A stretch of DNA of 36,928 bases from Acidimicrobiales bacterium (GTDB lineage: Bacteria > Actinomycetota > Acidimicrobiia > Acidimicrobiales > SZUA-35). Each line of letters begins with the position of its first letter. Positions within the stretch are counted from its first letter, which is position 1. Both the position numbers and the translations under genes were made by a program. The notes beneath the pieces are model-generated. The model was not told where the DNA came from and did not search any database. It saw only the letters and a list, made by a program, of their open reading frames with translations. Positions 15,518 to 23,944 of the stretch are shown here, one piece after another. The stretch spans positions 1 through 36,928 of the forward strand of contig JABDIY010000013.1 in the NCBI GenBank assembly GCA_013003535.1. Reading direction: 5' to 3'.

Positions 15518-15874
15518 CTATATTCCTCGGCTCAGTAGCTTTCGAAGCGTCTTTGCGTCTTGAGCGTCCAGCGATTCGACGAACTGGCTCAAGACTGCAG
15601 CCCGGTCGCCAGCATCAACCAGGGTGGTTTGCATTTCGTCGGCTCGGTGCTCAGCCTCGGAGCGGATCGGTTCGTAGGTGTAGGCCCGGCCGCGCTCGCC
15701 ACGATTGAGGCGTCCCTTTTCGAACAATCGCGCAAGAATCGTCATGACCGTCGTATAGGCCAACTCAGGAGCAACGGCTTGGTGGACCTCCGCCGGCGTA
15801 GCGGGACCATCCGTCGTCCATAGGTAGGCCATGACCGCTTCTTCGAGGGCTCCCATAGGGCGCTTTGCTGCCAT
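15518..15874 (-). CDS. blaI: BlaI/MecI/CopY-family repressor
   Basis: 118 aa. The N-terminal winged helix (about 5-75) shows GALEEAVMAYLW, the recognition-helix region ELAYTTVMTILARLFEKG and the wing RGRAYTYEPI, all typical of BlaI/MecI/CopY. The C-terminal dimerisation helices (about 80-118) follow. It lacks the C-terminal Cys-x-Cys pair of true copper CopY, so direct Cu binding is unlikely; loss of repression would need the M56 peptidase. GGAGA lies 7 nt before the ATG. Family members bind TACA/TGTA or GACA/TGTC dyads, which is the pattern repeated through this window, so it is the leading candidate for the dyad-binding regulator. Confidence 0.92.
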   Translation of the reverse strand: MAAKRPMGALEEAVMAYLWTTDGPATPAEVHQAVAPELAYTTVMTILARLFEKGRLNRGERGRAYTYEPIRSEAEHRADEMQTTLVDAGDRAAVLSQFVESLDAQDAKTLRKLLSRGI

Positions 15875-15914
15875 TGACGTATCTCCTGAAAACCGTGGGC
15901 GGACTCCGACACAG

Positions 15915-15930
15915 CGTAGTGGTCCACTAG
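15915..15930 (-). promoter_or_regulatory. Inverted repeat in blaI promoter region
   Basis: TAGTGG-T-CCACTA, perfect with a 1-bp spacer, about 45 bp upstream of the blaI ATG. It differs from the ACA-N3-TGT dyad. It may be an autoregulatory site with different half-sites or a site for another protein. Confidence 0.4.
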
Positions 15931-15950
15931 GTGTTCTGTCACCGCTAGCC

Positions 15951-16166
15951 TCAGGTTGCGGTCACCGATGCGACGTCGTAGCCGGCCTCGTCGATCGCTG
16001 CCCGTACGAGCTGTTCGTCCGCGTCGCCGGACACCAGGACGGTCTTTGTTTCGATGTCAACGACTGCGGCCTCGACGGTGTCCAGGCGGTTGACTTCGCT
16101 TTCGATGGCGTTCTTACAGTGGTCACACGAGATTTCGGGGACCGAGTAGATGCGGGTCGTGGTCAT
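15951..16166 (-). CDS. copZ: Copper chaperone with HMA domain (CopZ-like)
   Basis: 71 aa, a single heavy-metal-associated ferredoxin-like domain. The Cu(I) site is Cys-x-x-Cys in ISCDHCKNA (about residues 14-17); it has EISCDHC rather than the common MxCxxC. The end, [10 protein letters not shown], is typical. It should ferry Cu(I) in the cytoplasm to the CopA ATPase encoded upstream, whose stop it overlaps (ATGA at 16163-16166). Confidence 0.92.
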   Translation of the reverse strand: MTTTRIYSVPEISCDHCKNAIESEVNRLDTVEAAVVDIETKTVLVSGDADEQLVRAAIDEAGYDVASVTAT

Positions 16167-18373
16167 GTGGATGCGGTTTCCTTCTTGCGGTGGTTTACAT
16201 GAGGAGTTGTTCGGACCTCTGCGGGGTCGGGAGCGGAGGACCGGTAGCCGCGGAAGCGGCGGAGCCGAAGCGAGTTCGACACGACGAACACCGACGAGAA
16301 TCCCATCGCTGCGGCCGCGATCATGGGATTCAGGATGCCAAAGGCGGCCAGTGGAATGGCGGCGGTGTTGTACGCGAAGGCCCAGAACAGGTTGCCCTTG
16401 ATCGTGGACAACGTCCGCCGAGACAGGGCAACGGCGTCCGCGACGGCCCGTAGATCGCCGGACACGATGGTGAGATCGGACGCTTCCATGGCAACGTCGG
16501 TGCCGGTTCCGATGGCGATGCCGAGATCGGCGCGGGCGAGGGCGGGGGCGTCGTTGATACCGTCGCCGACCATGGCCACGGTGTGGCCAGCGGCTTGGAG
16601 ACGTTGGACTTCGGCGTCTTTTTCGTTGGGGAGGACCTCGGCGATGACTTGCTCGATGCCGACGGCGGTGGCGACGGCGGCTGCAGTCGCGGCGTTGTCG
16701 CCGGTTAGCAGGGTGATCTCCAGGCCCAGGTCTTTGAGCGCAGAAACCGCTGGGCGTGAGGTGTCTTTGATGCGGTCGGCCACCACGAGAGCGGCCGCTG
16801 CTGTGTCGTTCCAGCCAAGGTACACGACGGTATTGCCATCGTGTTCGGCCCGGCCTGCTACCGCAGCCAGTTCGGCCGGGATGGCCTCGAATAGCGATGG
16901 TCGCCCGGCTGTGACCACGGTTCCGTCGATGGTTCCGGTCACGCCCATGCCCGGGGTGTTGGTGAACTCGGTGACCTCGCTGGTCGCAGCGCCCGGGTGA
17001 GCGGCTGCGATTGCGTTGGCGATGGGGTGCTCGGAGCGCGATTCGAGGCTGGCCGCTCGGGCGAGCGCCAGTTCCGGATCGACGCCGTTGGCGGCGACCA
17101 CTTCGACGAGTTCCATTCGGCCTTCGGTGACCGTGCCGGTTTTGTCGAGGATGATCTGGTCGACTTGGCGGGTGTTCTCGAGAACCTCTCCGCCTTTGAT
17201 GATGACACCGAGCTGTGCGCCCCGGCCGGTGCCGACCATGATTGCGGTCGGTGTGGCCAGCCCAAGAGCGCACGGGCAGGCGATGATCAGCACCGCCACC
17301 GCTGCGGTGAAGGCATCGGTGGCGGTGTGGCCGGTGAGGAGCCAGCCGACCAGGGTGGCCGCAGCGATGGCGAGCGCGATGGGCACGAAGACGGCCGAGA
17401 CCCGGTCGGCGAGCCGCTGCACCGGGGCGGTCGAGCCTTGCGCGTTTTCGACCAGTTGCACGATTTGGGCCAGCATTGTCTCGGAGCCGACCCGGGTCGC
17501 TTCCATGATGAACGAGCCGTTGGTGTTGATGGTGGCGCCGATGACTTCGCTGGCGGGTCCTACTTCGACGGGGACAGGTTCGCCGGTGACCATGGAGGTG
17601 TCGATGGCGGATCGTCCCTCGACCACGACGCCGTCGGTTGGGATCTTTTCGCCCGGACGCACCAGCACGCGGGTGCCGACGACCACCGCGTCGATCGGGA
17701 TTTCGGTGCCGTCTTCGAGTCGGGCGATCTGGGCCTCAAGCCCGGCGAGGGACCGGATGGCGTCGCCGGAGCGTTTCTTGGCTCGAGCCTCGAACCATTT
17801 GCCCAACAAGATGAGGGTGACGATGACCGCTGCGGTTTCGAAGTAGATGTGGCCATCGCCGACGAGCAGCGCGATCATCGACCAGCCATAGGCCGCCCCC
17901 GTCCCAATCGAAACGAGCGTGTCCATTGTGGTGGTGCCGTGCCGGAGGTTCTTGACCGCGGCTTGGTGGAATCCCCATCCCGACCACCAGACCACCGGAG
18001 TGGTGGCGATGGCGACCGGCCATTCCCATCCGCTGAACTGCAGCCCCGGCACCATCGAGACGATCAGGACCGGGATTGATAGAACCACGGCGGTGAGGAG
18101 GCGTCGCTGGAGTCTGGCGACGTGGCGTTCCTCGGCGGTATCGGCGTCGTCTGGTGCGGGTACGGCGTATCCCAGTTGGGTGACCCGCTCGCCCACCAAC
18201 TTGCGTGCGTGGTCCTCGTCGGGGACCCAGAGCCGGATGTGAGCCCTGGCGGTGGCGAAGTTGACGGTGGCGGCCTCGACGTCGTCGAGTTTGTTGAGTC
18301 CTCGAGCGATACGGGTCGCGCACGCCGCGCACGTCATCCCCTCGATGGAGACGTCGATAGTCGTCTCAGGCAT
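16163..18373 (-). CDS. copA: Cu(I)-exporting P1B-type ATPase (CopA, CPC type)
   Basis: 736 aa. One N-terminal HMA domain with MTCAAC (15-18 Cys pair), then eight membrane helices. The transport motif CPC is at 366-368, TGE at 263-265, phosphorylation site DKTGT with Asp410, HP at 449-450 and GDGIND at 603-608. The last helices have YNTAAIP and [11 protein letters not shown], the Asn and Met/Ser-Ser set of the P1B-1 Cu(I) class. It pumps Cu(I) out of the cytoplasm. The start overlaps the end of the CPH ATPase by 8 bp, and copZ overlaps its stop. Very long frames on the opposite strand (16997-18079, 17016-17846) are shadows. Confidence 0.96.
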   Translation of the reverse strand: MPETTIDVSIEGMTCAACATRIARGLNKLDDVEAATVNFATARAHIRLWVPDEDHARKLVGERVTQLGYAVPAPDDADTAEERHVARLQRRLLTAVVLSIPVLIVSMVPGLQFSGWEWPVAIATTPVVWWSGWGFHQAAVKNLRHGTTTMDTLVSIGTGAAYGWSMIALLVGDGHIYFETAAVIVTLILLGKWFEARAKKRSGDAIRSLAGLEAQIARLEDGTEIPIDAVVVGTRVLVRPGEKIPTDGVVVEGRSAIDTSMVTGEPVPVEVGPASEVIGATINTNGSFIMEATRVGSETMLAQIVQLVENAQGSTAPVQRLADRVSAVFVPIALAIAAATLVGWLLTGHTATDAFTAAVAVLIIACPCALGLATPTAIMVGTGRGAQLGVIIKGGEVLENTRQVDQIILDKTGTVTEGRMELVEVVAANGVDPELALARAASLESRSEHPIANAIAAAHPGAATSEVTEFTNTPGMGVTGTIDGTVVTAGRPSLFEAIPAELAAVAGRAEHDGNTVVYLGWNDTAAAALVVADRIKDTSRPAVSALKDLGLEITLLTGDNAATAAAVATAVGIEQVIAEVLPNEKDAEVQRLQAAGHTVAMVGDGINDAPALARADLGIAIGTGTDVAMEASDLTIVSGDLRAVADAVALSRRTLSTIKGNLFWAFAYNTAAIPLAAFGILNPMIAAAAMGFSSVFVVSNSLRLRRFRGYRSSAPDPAEVRTTPHVNHRKKETAST

Positions 18374-20459
18374 GGGCCTGTTGCCGTTCGTTGGCGCTGG
18401 TGGGGATGGGGACAGGTTGGAGGTCGAGGCGTCGCAGCAGTTGCGCGTTGGCGGCCACGATGATCGTGGAGAGGCTCATGAAAACCGCCGCGAGGGCCGG
18501 TGGGAGGTTGATGCCGATCGGTGCCAACGCTCCGGCGGCGACCGGGATCGCCAGAACGTTGTAGCCGGTCGCCCAGATGAGGTTCTGAATCATCTTGGCG
18601 TAGGTAGCTTTTGACAGGTCGATGACCGAGACGACACCTCTGGGGTCTGATGAAGCCAGCACGACCCCGGCCGATTCGATGGCGACGTCGGTTCCCGCCC
18701 CGATCGCCAGACCGGCATCGGCTCGGGCCAGCGCTGGTGCGTCGTTGACGCCGTCGCCGACCATCGCCACCGACAGCCCCCGGGATTGGAGTTCGGCGAC
18801 CTTGGCGTCTTTGTCTTGGGGGAGGACTTCGGCGAAGACTTCGTCGATGTTGAGTTCCTCGGCGACTCCAGCGGCGACTTGGCTGGCGTCTCCGGTGATG
18901 AGCACTACTTGGCGGTCCCGGCGGTGCAGCTCGCTAACCGCTGGGTTTGATTCGGGCCGGATGGCGTCTTCGAGGGTGACCGCACCGATGACCTCGTTGT
19001 CTCGCACCACATGGAGCACCGAGCCGCCCCGGCGACGCCACGTGTCGGTGATATCGGCCAGTTCATCTGGTTCTCTCACCTTGAGTCCGGCCAACAGCGC
19101 CGGCCCGCCTACCGATATCTGATGTCCTTCCACAATGGCGGTGACGCCCCGGCCGGTGAGGGCACTGAATCCGGTAGCCGCCGGCACGTCTCCACCTTCG
19201 CGGGCTTTGGTGACGATTGCTTTGGCGACGGGGTGCTCTGAGAACGTTTCGACTGCGCCGGCCAGCGCCAACACCGCCTCGGGCGACCAGGCGGGGCTTG
19301 CGGCGGTGTCGACGACGACGTGGTTGCCTTTGGTGAGTGTGCCGGTTTTGTCGAACAAGACGGCGTCGACGGTTCTCATGCGTTCCAGCGCCAGCCGGTC
19401 CTTCACCAAGATTCCGGCCGAGGCGGCCTGGGCGGTGGAGATGGATATGACGAGCGGGATAGCCAAACCCAGCGCGTGGGGGCAGGCGATGATGAGTACC
19501 GTGACCGCCCGGATCACCCCTTCGGAGGGTTGACCGACAAGCGACCACACCAGCATGGTGATAACGGCGGCAACGATCGCAACGTAGAACAGTACAGCGG
19601 CTGCCCGGTCGGCGAGGGCTTGGGCTCGACTGTTGGAGGCTTGCGCAGCTTCAACCATTCGGCGTATTCCGGCCAAGGTTGTATCTTCACCCACGGCGGT
19701 GATCTGCACCTGGATCATGGTGTCGGTGGAGACGGTGCCGGCCACAACCCGGTCACCGGGTCCTCGTTTCACCGGTCGGGACTCGCCGGTGATCATCGAT
19801 TCGTCGACGGCGGCGACACCGTCGACGACGTCGCCGTCGGCTGGGACCCGGCCACCGGGGCGGACGACAACGATGTCCCCTTCGGCCAGCTGCGCAGCTG
19901 GGATTTTGGTGAAGGTGCCGTCGGGGTTGACCCGGTCGGCGTCGTCGGGCAGCAGCTCGGCAAGCGCCGCCAGTGCGCCGCGGGCTTGACCGATGGCCTT
20001 CATCTCCTGCCAGTGACCTAGCAGCATGACCACGATCAGCGCGGCGAGTTCCCACCAGAAGTCCAGGTCGGCCAGGCCGGCTTCGGTAGCCAGCGAAGCG
20101 CCGAAGGCAACCGTGATGGCGACCGAGATCAACAGCATCATTCCCGGTTGGCGGTTGCGTACTTCAGCTAGTCCGCCCTTGAGGAAGGGCTGACCGCCGT
20201 AGACGAAGACCATGGTGCCAACAAGGGGGGCGACGAGGCCCGAGCCGGGCCAGTCAATGCTGTAGTTGAACCAGTCCTGGATCTGACCCGAGAACACCAG
20301 CACAGGGATGGCGAGGATCAGGTTGACCCAGAACAGCGAGCGGAACATGTCCGCCGAGTGTCCCTCGTGGACGTTGTGATCATCGTGACTGCGGTGCGCA
20401 TGCCCGCCGGGGCTGTCTGCGACCCCTCGTCCTGCGTGGTCGGCATGTTGGTGATCCAT
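18366..20459 (-). CDS. copB: P1B-type copper ATPase (CopB, CPH type)
   Basis: 697 aa. A His-rich N-terminus (10 His within residues 1-34) replaces the HMA domain. Motifs: TGE at 224-226, CPH at 326-328, DKTGT with Asp370, HP in [15 protein letters not shown]. The CPH triad defines the P1B-3 class, linked to Cu(II)/Cu(I) export in CopB. With the CPC enzyme next to it, both oxidation states or different rates may be covered. AAGGAG lies 10 nt before the ATG. The CsoR-type box at 20482-20506 lies directly upstream, so this copB-copA-copZ operon is the most direct CsoR target in the window. Confidence 0.95.
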   Translation of the reverse strand: MDHQHADHAGRGVADSPGGHAHRSHDDHNVHEGHSADMFRSLFWVNLILAIPVLVFSGQIQDWFNYSIDWPGSGLVAPLVGTMVFVYGGQPFLKGGLAEVRNRQPGMMLLISVAITVAFGASLATEAGLADLDFWWELAALIVVMLLGHWQEMKAIGQARGALAALAELLPDDADRVNPDGTFTKIPAAQLAEGDIVVVRPGGRVPADGDVVDGVAAVDESMITGESRPVKRGPGDRVVAGTVSTDTMIQVQITAVGEDTTLAGIRRMVEAAQASNSRAQALADRAAAVLFYVAIVAAVITMLVWSLVGQPSEGVIRAVTVLIIACPHALGLAIPLVISISTAQAASAGILVKDRLALERMRTVDAVLFDKTGTLTKGNHVVVDTAASPAWSPEAVLALAGAVETFSEHPVAKAIVTKAREGGDVPAATGFSALTGRGVTAIVEGHQISVGGPALLAGLKVREPDELADITDTWRRRGGSVLHVVRDNEVIGAVTLEDAIRPESNPAVSELHRRDRQVVLITGDASQVAAGVAEELNIDEVFAEVLPQDKDAKVAELQSRGLSVAMVGDGVNDAPALARADAGLAIGAGTDVAIESAGVVLASSDPRGVVSVIDLSKATYAKMIQNLIWATGYNVLAIPVAAGALAPIGINLPPALAAVFMSLSTIIVAANAQLLRRLDLQPVPIPTSANERQQAHA

Positions 20460-20481
20460 TGAAGATCCGACTCCTTGGGGT

Positions 20482-20506
20482 AAAGGGTACCCCCCTACCC
20501 TATATT
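20482..20506 (-). promoter_or_regulatory. CsoR-type operator and promoter of copB-copA-copZ operon
   Basis: On the minus strand TATAGGGTAGGGGGGTACCC precedes the CopB ribosome site. G-tract, central GTA and flanking AT agree with CsoR boxes, and TATAGG or TAATAT can act as -10. Confidence 0.65.
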
Positions 20507-20557
20507 AGTTTGGTGGCGACTGTCAAGGTGAACTCGGACACATAGCCTGCGGTGGCG

Positions 20558-21118
20558 CTACGACGAGGTGAGGTCCTCGAGCCTCGCCGTGAGTCCGTCG
20601 GTGCCGAGTGCCCCGACGTAGACTTCGCCGGTGCCATCGTCGTTCAGAAACGCGAACGAGGGCTGCGTGGTGATCTGGTAGGCGGCCCAGATTTCACCGG
20701 TCTCATCGACCGCGTGAGGGAACGCGTCGACATCGAGGTCGTCGATGAAGCTCCGGATGGCGTCCAGATCATCCCGTCCTGCAACTCCGACGAATTGCAC
20801 TTCGTCGCCGTATCGCTGCTGTACCTCTGCGACCGCAGGGGCTTCGGCTCGACACGTTGGTCACCAAGGGGCCCAGAACCACAGCACCACGTCCTGCCCG
20901 TCGAGGCTCCTCCAGTCGAGCTGGCCACCGTCGGCGGTTGGGATCATGACCGACTCGGCCTGCTCGCCGGTAGGCGAGGAGGCGTTCGTGTCTCTCGGAG
21001 CGGCCTCATCAGACCCGCTGGAGGAGCTTCCGCAGGCGGCTGTGGCCAGAGCCAAGCTGAGCGAGACCAACAGCCAACGCGATCGGTAGCGTTGGCGACA
21101 CCTCACATCGGACGACAC
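20558..21118 (-). CDS. Thioredoxin/TlpA-like lipoprotein with in-frame TGA at first active-site Cys (candidate selenoprotein)
   Basis: One frame runs from GTG at 21118 (GTG at 21106 also possible) to TAG at 20558, 186 aa, broken only by TGA at 20863-20861. Both halves are coherent: signal peptide with lipobox ATAAC, then VVLWFWAPW, the TGA (codon 86), PTCRAEAP, and on to a normal thioredoxin fold with cis-Pro loop TTQPSFAFL. The TGA stands exactly where the first Cys of the C-x-x-C motif should be, so the site reads U-P-T-C if selenocysteine is inserted. A hairpin follows: stem CTGC/GCAG with loop GGTC starting 26 nt after TGA, extended by CC/GG beyond one mismatch. If not recoded, it would be a pseudogene. 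It is divergent from csoR across a CsoR-like box. Confidence 0.75.
20825..20842 (-). promoter_or_regulatory. Candidate bacterial SECIS hairpin, thioredoxin-like gene
   Basis: On the mRNA strand, CC-C-CTGC [GGTC] GCAG-A-GG: four pairs, a 1x1 mismatch, then two more pairs. The loop opens with GG and lies 26 nt after TGA, within the 16-37 nt range used for bacterial SECIS elements. This is inference from pairing by eye; no energy was computed. Confidence 0.55.
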
Positions 21119-21123
21119 CGTGG

Positions 21124-21146
21124 TACCATACCCCCTAACCCTATGG
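21124..21146. promoter_or_regulatory. CsoR-type operator between thioredoxin-like gene and csoR2
   Basis: CATACCCCCTAACCCTATGG runs into the csoR2 ATG at 21143. It resembles the boxes at 2190 and 20482. It can serve both the divergent TGA-containing thioredoxin gene (start 21118) and csoR2, which would then be translated from a leaderless or very short mRNA. Confidence 0.55.
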
Positions 21147-21424
21147 CTGGCTATTCACTCTCCAAGGACGACTATCTCACTCGCCTCAAGCGAATCGAAG
21201 GTCAGGTCCGTGGCCTTCAACGCATGATTGACGAGGACACCTACTGCATCGATGTCCTGACCCAGATCAGCTCGATCACCAAGGCGTTACAAAACGTCGG
21301 TGTTGGCCTCGTTGATGAACATTTGCGTCACTGCGTGCAGGACGCTGCTTCGCAGAGCCCCGAAGCGGGCAACAAAAAGATCGACGAAGCCACCGCAGCG
21401 ATCGCCCGCCTTCTTCGATCATGA
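21143..21424 (+). CDS. Second CsoR-family repressor
   Basis: 93 aa, ATG at 21143 immediately behind a CsoR-like box. The Cys-His-Cys copper site is intact at residues 35, 60 and 64 (YCIDVLTQ; DEHLRHC). RIEGQVRGLQ at 17-26 is typical. It is clearly paralogous to the protein at 5610 but differs along its length, so the two may answer different metal levels or prefer different boxes. The stop overlaps the next gene (ATGA). Confidence 0.92.
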   Translation: MAGYSLSKDDYLTRLKRIEGQVRGLQRMIDEDTYCIDVLTQISSITKALQNVGVGLVDEHLRHCVQDAASQSPEAGNKKIDEATAAIARLLRS

Positions 21425-22338
21425 CCGTGCCCGCCAGGGCAACACGACCAGCACGAAACTGGCGGCCGCGGCGCCAACTCGTGCCCGTCGCGATCTTGGC
21501 CATGACCTTGGTGATCCTGGTATTTGGGTTCATTCAATCGCGCAGTGGCCCCGATGTCATCGTGGCCGGTCCCGACGATCTCGGACACATCCACGATCTC
21601 ATCCTCGACGCCGACGGCACATTGTTGGTAGCCGCCCATACCGGGCTCTACCGCGTCGAGGATTCTACTTCCGCCGTCCTTGTCAGCGGCGGTCGTCACG
21701 ACTTCATGGCATTGGCATCGCTCCCCTCCGGAGAGTTCGTTGCATCCGGGCATCCCGATCTCCGTGATCCGCAATGGCGGGTCGACGACAAACCGCCTTA
21801 CATGGGGCTGGCTCGAAGCCAAGATGGTGGAGAATCGTGGGAGCCCGGTGATCAGCTCGGAGACGCTGACTTCCATGCCATCGCACCCATTGACGACGAA
21901 CGACTCGTAGCAGCCGAGTCCGCGGGCACCATCTGGTTCACTAACGCTCAGATGTGGGAACAGCGCAGCGAGCTGGCCGCCGTCGATCTCGCTATTCGCC
22001 CCGGCAACGACGCCGTCGTCATCGGCATTACCGAATCAAATGAGCTGAAGATTTCAGATGATCAGGCCGCGACGTGGTCGACGGTGAGTGAGGCCCCACC
22101 CCTGGCAGTCATCGACTGGCCCGAGGCCGACCGGCTCGTTGGGGTGCGGCCCGACGGGGTCATCGTGTCCGCCGAGACCTACGACGGCGAGTGGCAACAG
22201 ATCGGAAGTGTCGCACCGGAACCCGAAGCCATTCTCGCCAGTGGCGCGGACCTGTGGGTCGCCGTCGAGGGCGGCCGGATCTTCCACACCGACGGCCAGA
22301 GCGACGTCGCAGTGTTCTACCAGCCGCCCGCCCGATAG
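21421..22338 (+). CDS. Membrane-anchored beta-propeller, sialidase-like (F510_1955 type)
   Basis: 305 aa. An N-terminal anchor is at about residues 20-40, after an Arg-rich head. The rest shows repeated blades with BNR/Asp-box-like motifs (SQDGGESWEPG near 132-142; SDDQAATWSTV near 205-215) and an early GHIHDLILDADGTLLVAAHTGLYR. I remember such proteins annotated as F510_1955-family glycosyl hydrolases and found next to copper genes; enzymatic activity is not established from this sequence. It is translationally coupled to csoR2, so likely copper-regulated. Confidence 0.75.
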   Translation: MTVPARATRPARNWRPRRQLVPVAILAMTLVILVFGFIQSRSGPDVIVAGPDDLGHIHDLILDADGTLLVAAHTGLYRVEDSTSAVLVSGGRHDFMALASLPSGEFVASGHPDLRDPQWRVDDKPPYMGLARSQDGGESWEPGDQLGDADFHAIAPIDDERLVAAESAGTIWFTNAQMWEQRSELAAVDLAIRPGNDAVVIGITESNELKISDDQAATWSTVSEAPPLAVIDWPEADRLVGVRPDGVIVSAETYDGEWQQIGSVAPEPEAILASGADLWVAVEGGRIFHTDGQSDVAVFYQPPAR

Positions 22339-22354
22339 AAGCTCGACCACCTAT

Positions 22355-22373
22355 CTACGACGTCGTGTCGTAG
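22355..22373 (+). promoter_or_regulatory. Dyad operator upstream of sigma-region-4-like gene
   Basis: CTACGAC-GTCGT-GTCGTAG, perfect 7+5+7. TAGTAT (22371-22376) overlaps its right arm; a start of transcription 7 nt later would coincide with the ATG at 22383, giving a leaderless mRNA. Confidence 0.7.
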
Positions 22374-22382
22374 TATGGTTGG

Positions 22383-22640
22383 ATGGTTAGGTTCTGGCGT
22401 CGTCGAAGCCATCACCTTGTCGATTCGGTTGCGCCGCGGTCAACTCGGGTTGTTGTTCTCACGTCGCTCGATGAGATGGACTTCGATGCAGTTGAGGCGT
22501 TGTGGCTCGTCGATATCTGTGACCTGTCATACCGAGATGCCGCCGCCGCCACTCGAGCGCCGGTCACGGTATTCGCTCAGCGCCTCCACGACGCTCGCCG
22601 AGAATTGCGGCGGAACTACGCATCGTGGTTTGGCGTATGA
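22383..22640 (+). CDS. Orphan sigma-70 region-4-like small protein
   Basis: 85 aa. After a basic head, residues about 25-80 resemble the C-terminal region 4 of ECF sigma factors: VEALWLVDICDLSYRDAAAATRAPVTVFAQRLHDARRELR, an acidic helix followed by a helix-turn-helix. Region 2, needed for -10 binding, is absent, so it cannot act as a complete sigma factor. It could be a DNA-binding or anti-sigma-like remnant, or a small regulator. The start is uncertain; an overlapping ATG at 22375 in another frame gives no recognised protein. Confidence 0.55.
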   Translation: MVRFWRRRSHHLVDSVAPRSTRVVVLTSLDEMDFDAVEALWLVDICDLSYRDAAAATRAPVTVFAQRLHDARRELRRNYASWFGV

Positions 22641-22735
22641 ACCAGGCCTCGGTATCAGCCGGGCGACCAACCAGTGGTACGGGGCGGCTCGCGGTGTCGA
22701 ACTCAAAGTCCTTGCGTTCGGCGCTCTCAACGAAA

Positions 22736-22750
22736 TCCGACACTGTAGGA
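22736..22750 (+). promoter_or_regulatory. Variant dyad with 1-bp spacer
   Basis: TCCGACA-C-TGTAGGA: the same half-sites as the other dyads but with spacer 1 instead of 3, 40 bp before the hydrolase start. Binding of the same repressor is uncertain because the half-site phase is shifted by 2 bp. Confidence 0.35.
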
Positions 22751-22789
22751 AGCTAGAGTCCGTGGCCGCCTGTCAGGACGCGGCACGAG

Positions 22790-23704
22790 GTGATCCCGAT
22801 GCAATTGCCCACGACAACACTCGCCGCTGCGTCCGCCGCTCTGGCCTGGGCCAGCATCCACCATCGCTCACCAGCCCCTCGACGATGGCAGCCGTCGCGA
22901 CTGCCGCGAGTTCGTACCGGCGATCTTTCCGCCCGATGTGGTGGCTCCGGCGACTCTGCTGTCATGCTGCTGCACGGTCTCATCTCGACCGGCGACATCT
23001 TTGGCTCCGCATTCGACCGCCTCGCGATCGACAGAATTGTGATCAACCCAGACCTTCTCGGGTTCGGTCATTCCCTCAGCCTTACCCGTGCCCAGTTCAC
23101 CGTCGATGACCATTTGGACGCGCTCGACGCGCTGGTCGACGCGACCGACGTCGCTGACAGGCCGATCCGGATCGGTGCTCATTCCATGGGCAGCGCAGTG
23201 GCGTTGGCGTGGGCGAGACGACACCCTAATCGAGTCGAATCAGTCCTCTGTTGGGGCGCTCCGATGCAGAGGTCGAGGCAATCCGCCATCGAGCAGCTAT
23301 CGGGAAGCGCCATGGCGTCTCTGTTCGCGCTCAACACGAACCTTGCTCGCCGGGCCTGCGGCATCAGCTGCCGGCATCGCGAAACCGCAGGTTGGTTGGC
23401 TGTCCTTGCGGATCCGCGCCTCCCGATCCCAGTCGCCCGAGCAGTGCCACTCCACACTTGGCCTGCATACCGCGACGCGCTCGAACACCTCGTCCTCGAC
23501 GTCGACTGGTCCGGACTCGTCGAACACGCATCCGACAATGACATTCCCGTCGAGCTCATGTGGGGCAACCACGACAACGCCGCCGACCATGCCTTCGTCG
23601 ACGACCTACTTGGAATATGGCCAACCACAACGCGCGAAGTTGTCCCCGCCGCCGACCATCGACTGCCGCTCACCCACCCGGTTCTGTGCCGCGACCGCCT
23701 TTGA
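22790..23704 (+). CDS. Alpha/beta-hydrolase-fold enzyme
   Basis: 304 aa. The N-terminal hydrophobic stretch (8-23) may be a signal or anchor. HG oxyanion motif in LLHGLIS (about 60-66), nucleophile elbow GAHSMGS with Ser132, a late acidic residue in WGNHDNAADH and a final His in AADHRLPLTHP complete a Ser-Asp-His triad. The substrate is not deducible. The start could be the Met at 22790 or the Met three codons later. Confidence 0.8.
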   Translation: MIPMQLPTTTLAAASAALAWASIHHRSPAPRRWQPSRLPRVRTGDLSARCGGSGDSAVMLLHGLISTGDIFGSAFDRLAIDRIVINPDLLGFGHSLSLTRAQFTVDDHLDALDALVDATDVADRPIRIGAHSMGSAVALAWARRHPNRVESVLCWGAPMQRSRQSAIEQLSGSAMASLFALNTNLARRACGISCRHRETAGWLAVLADPRLPIPVARAVPLHTWPAYRDALEHLVLDVDWSGLVEHASDNDIPVELMWGNHDNAADHAFVDDLLGIWPTTTREVVPAADHRLPLTHPVLCRDRL

Positions 23705-23907
23705 ACTTGCCCGACCAATAGCGACAACTCCATGGCCGCCGGGAGCTTCAGCGTCTGAAGGTCTTGGCGTCAGACTCACCCCGCAGGATCCATCGGCAAG
23801 CCGGGGTAGCGCAGGCTCTCCTTCGAGTAGTCACTTCGACACACCGTCCGAGCTTGGTCCACCCCTTGGATGGTCTCGGCGAAGTCAGGGTGCACCAACG
23901 TCGCCTA

Positions 23908-23926
23908 CTACTACACTTTGTAGCTG
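23908..23926 (+). promoter_or_regulatory. Dyad operator upstream of VanY-like peptidase
   Basis: CTACTACA-CTT-TGTAGCTG; the core is intact and the outer right arm is degenerate. It ends 18 bp before the ATG at 23945. Confidence 0.6.
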
Positions 23927-23944
23927 ATGTTCGGGTTAGGAGGG

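Noticed and set aside
16997-18079. 360-aa and 276-aa open frames opposite copA
   Set aside because: Asp/Gly- or Ser/Thr-rich shadows produced by GC-biased codons of an obviously real ATPase gene.
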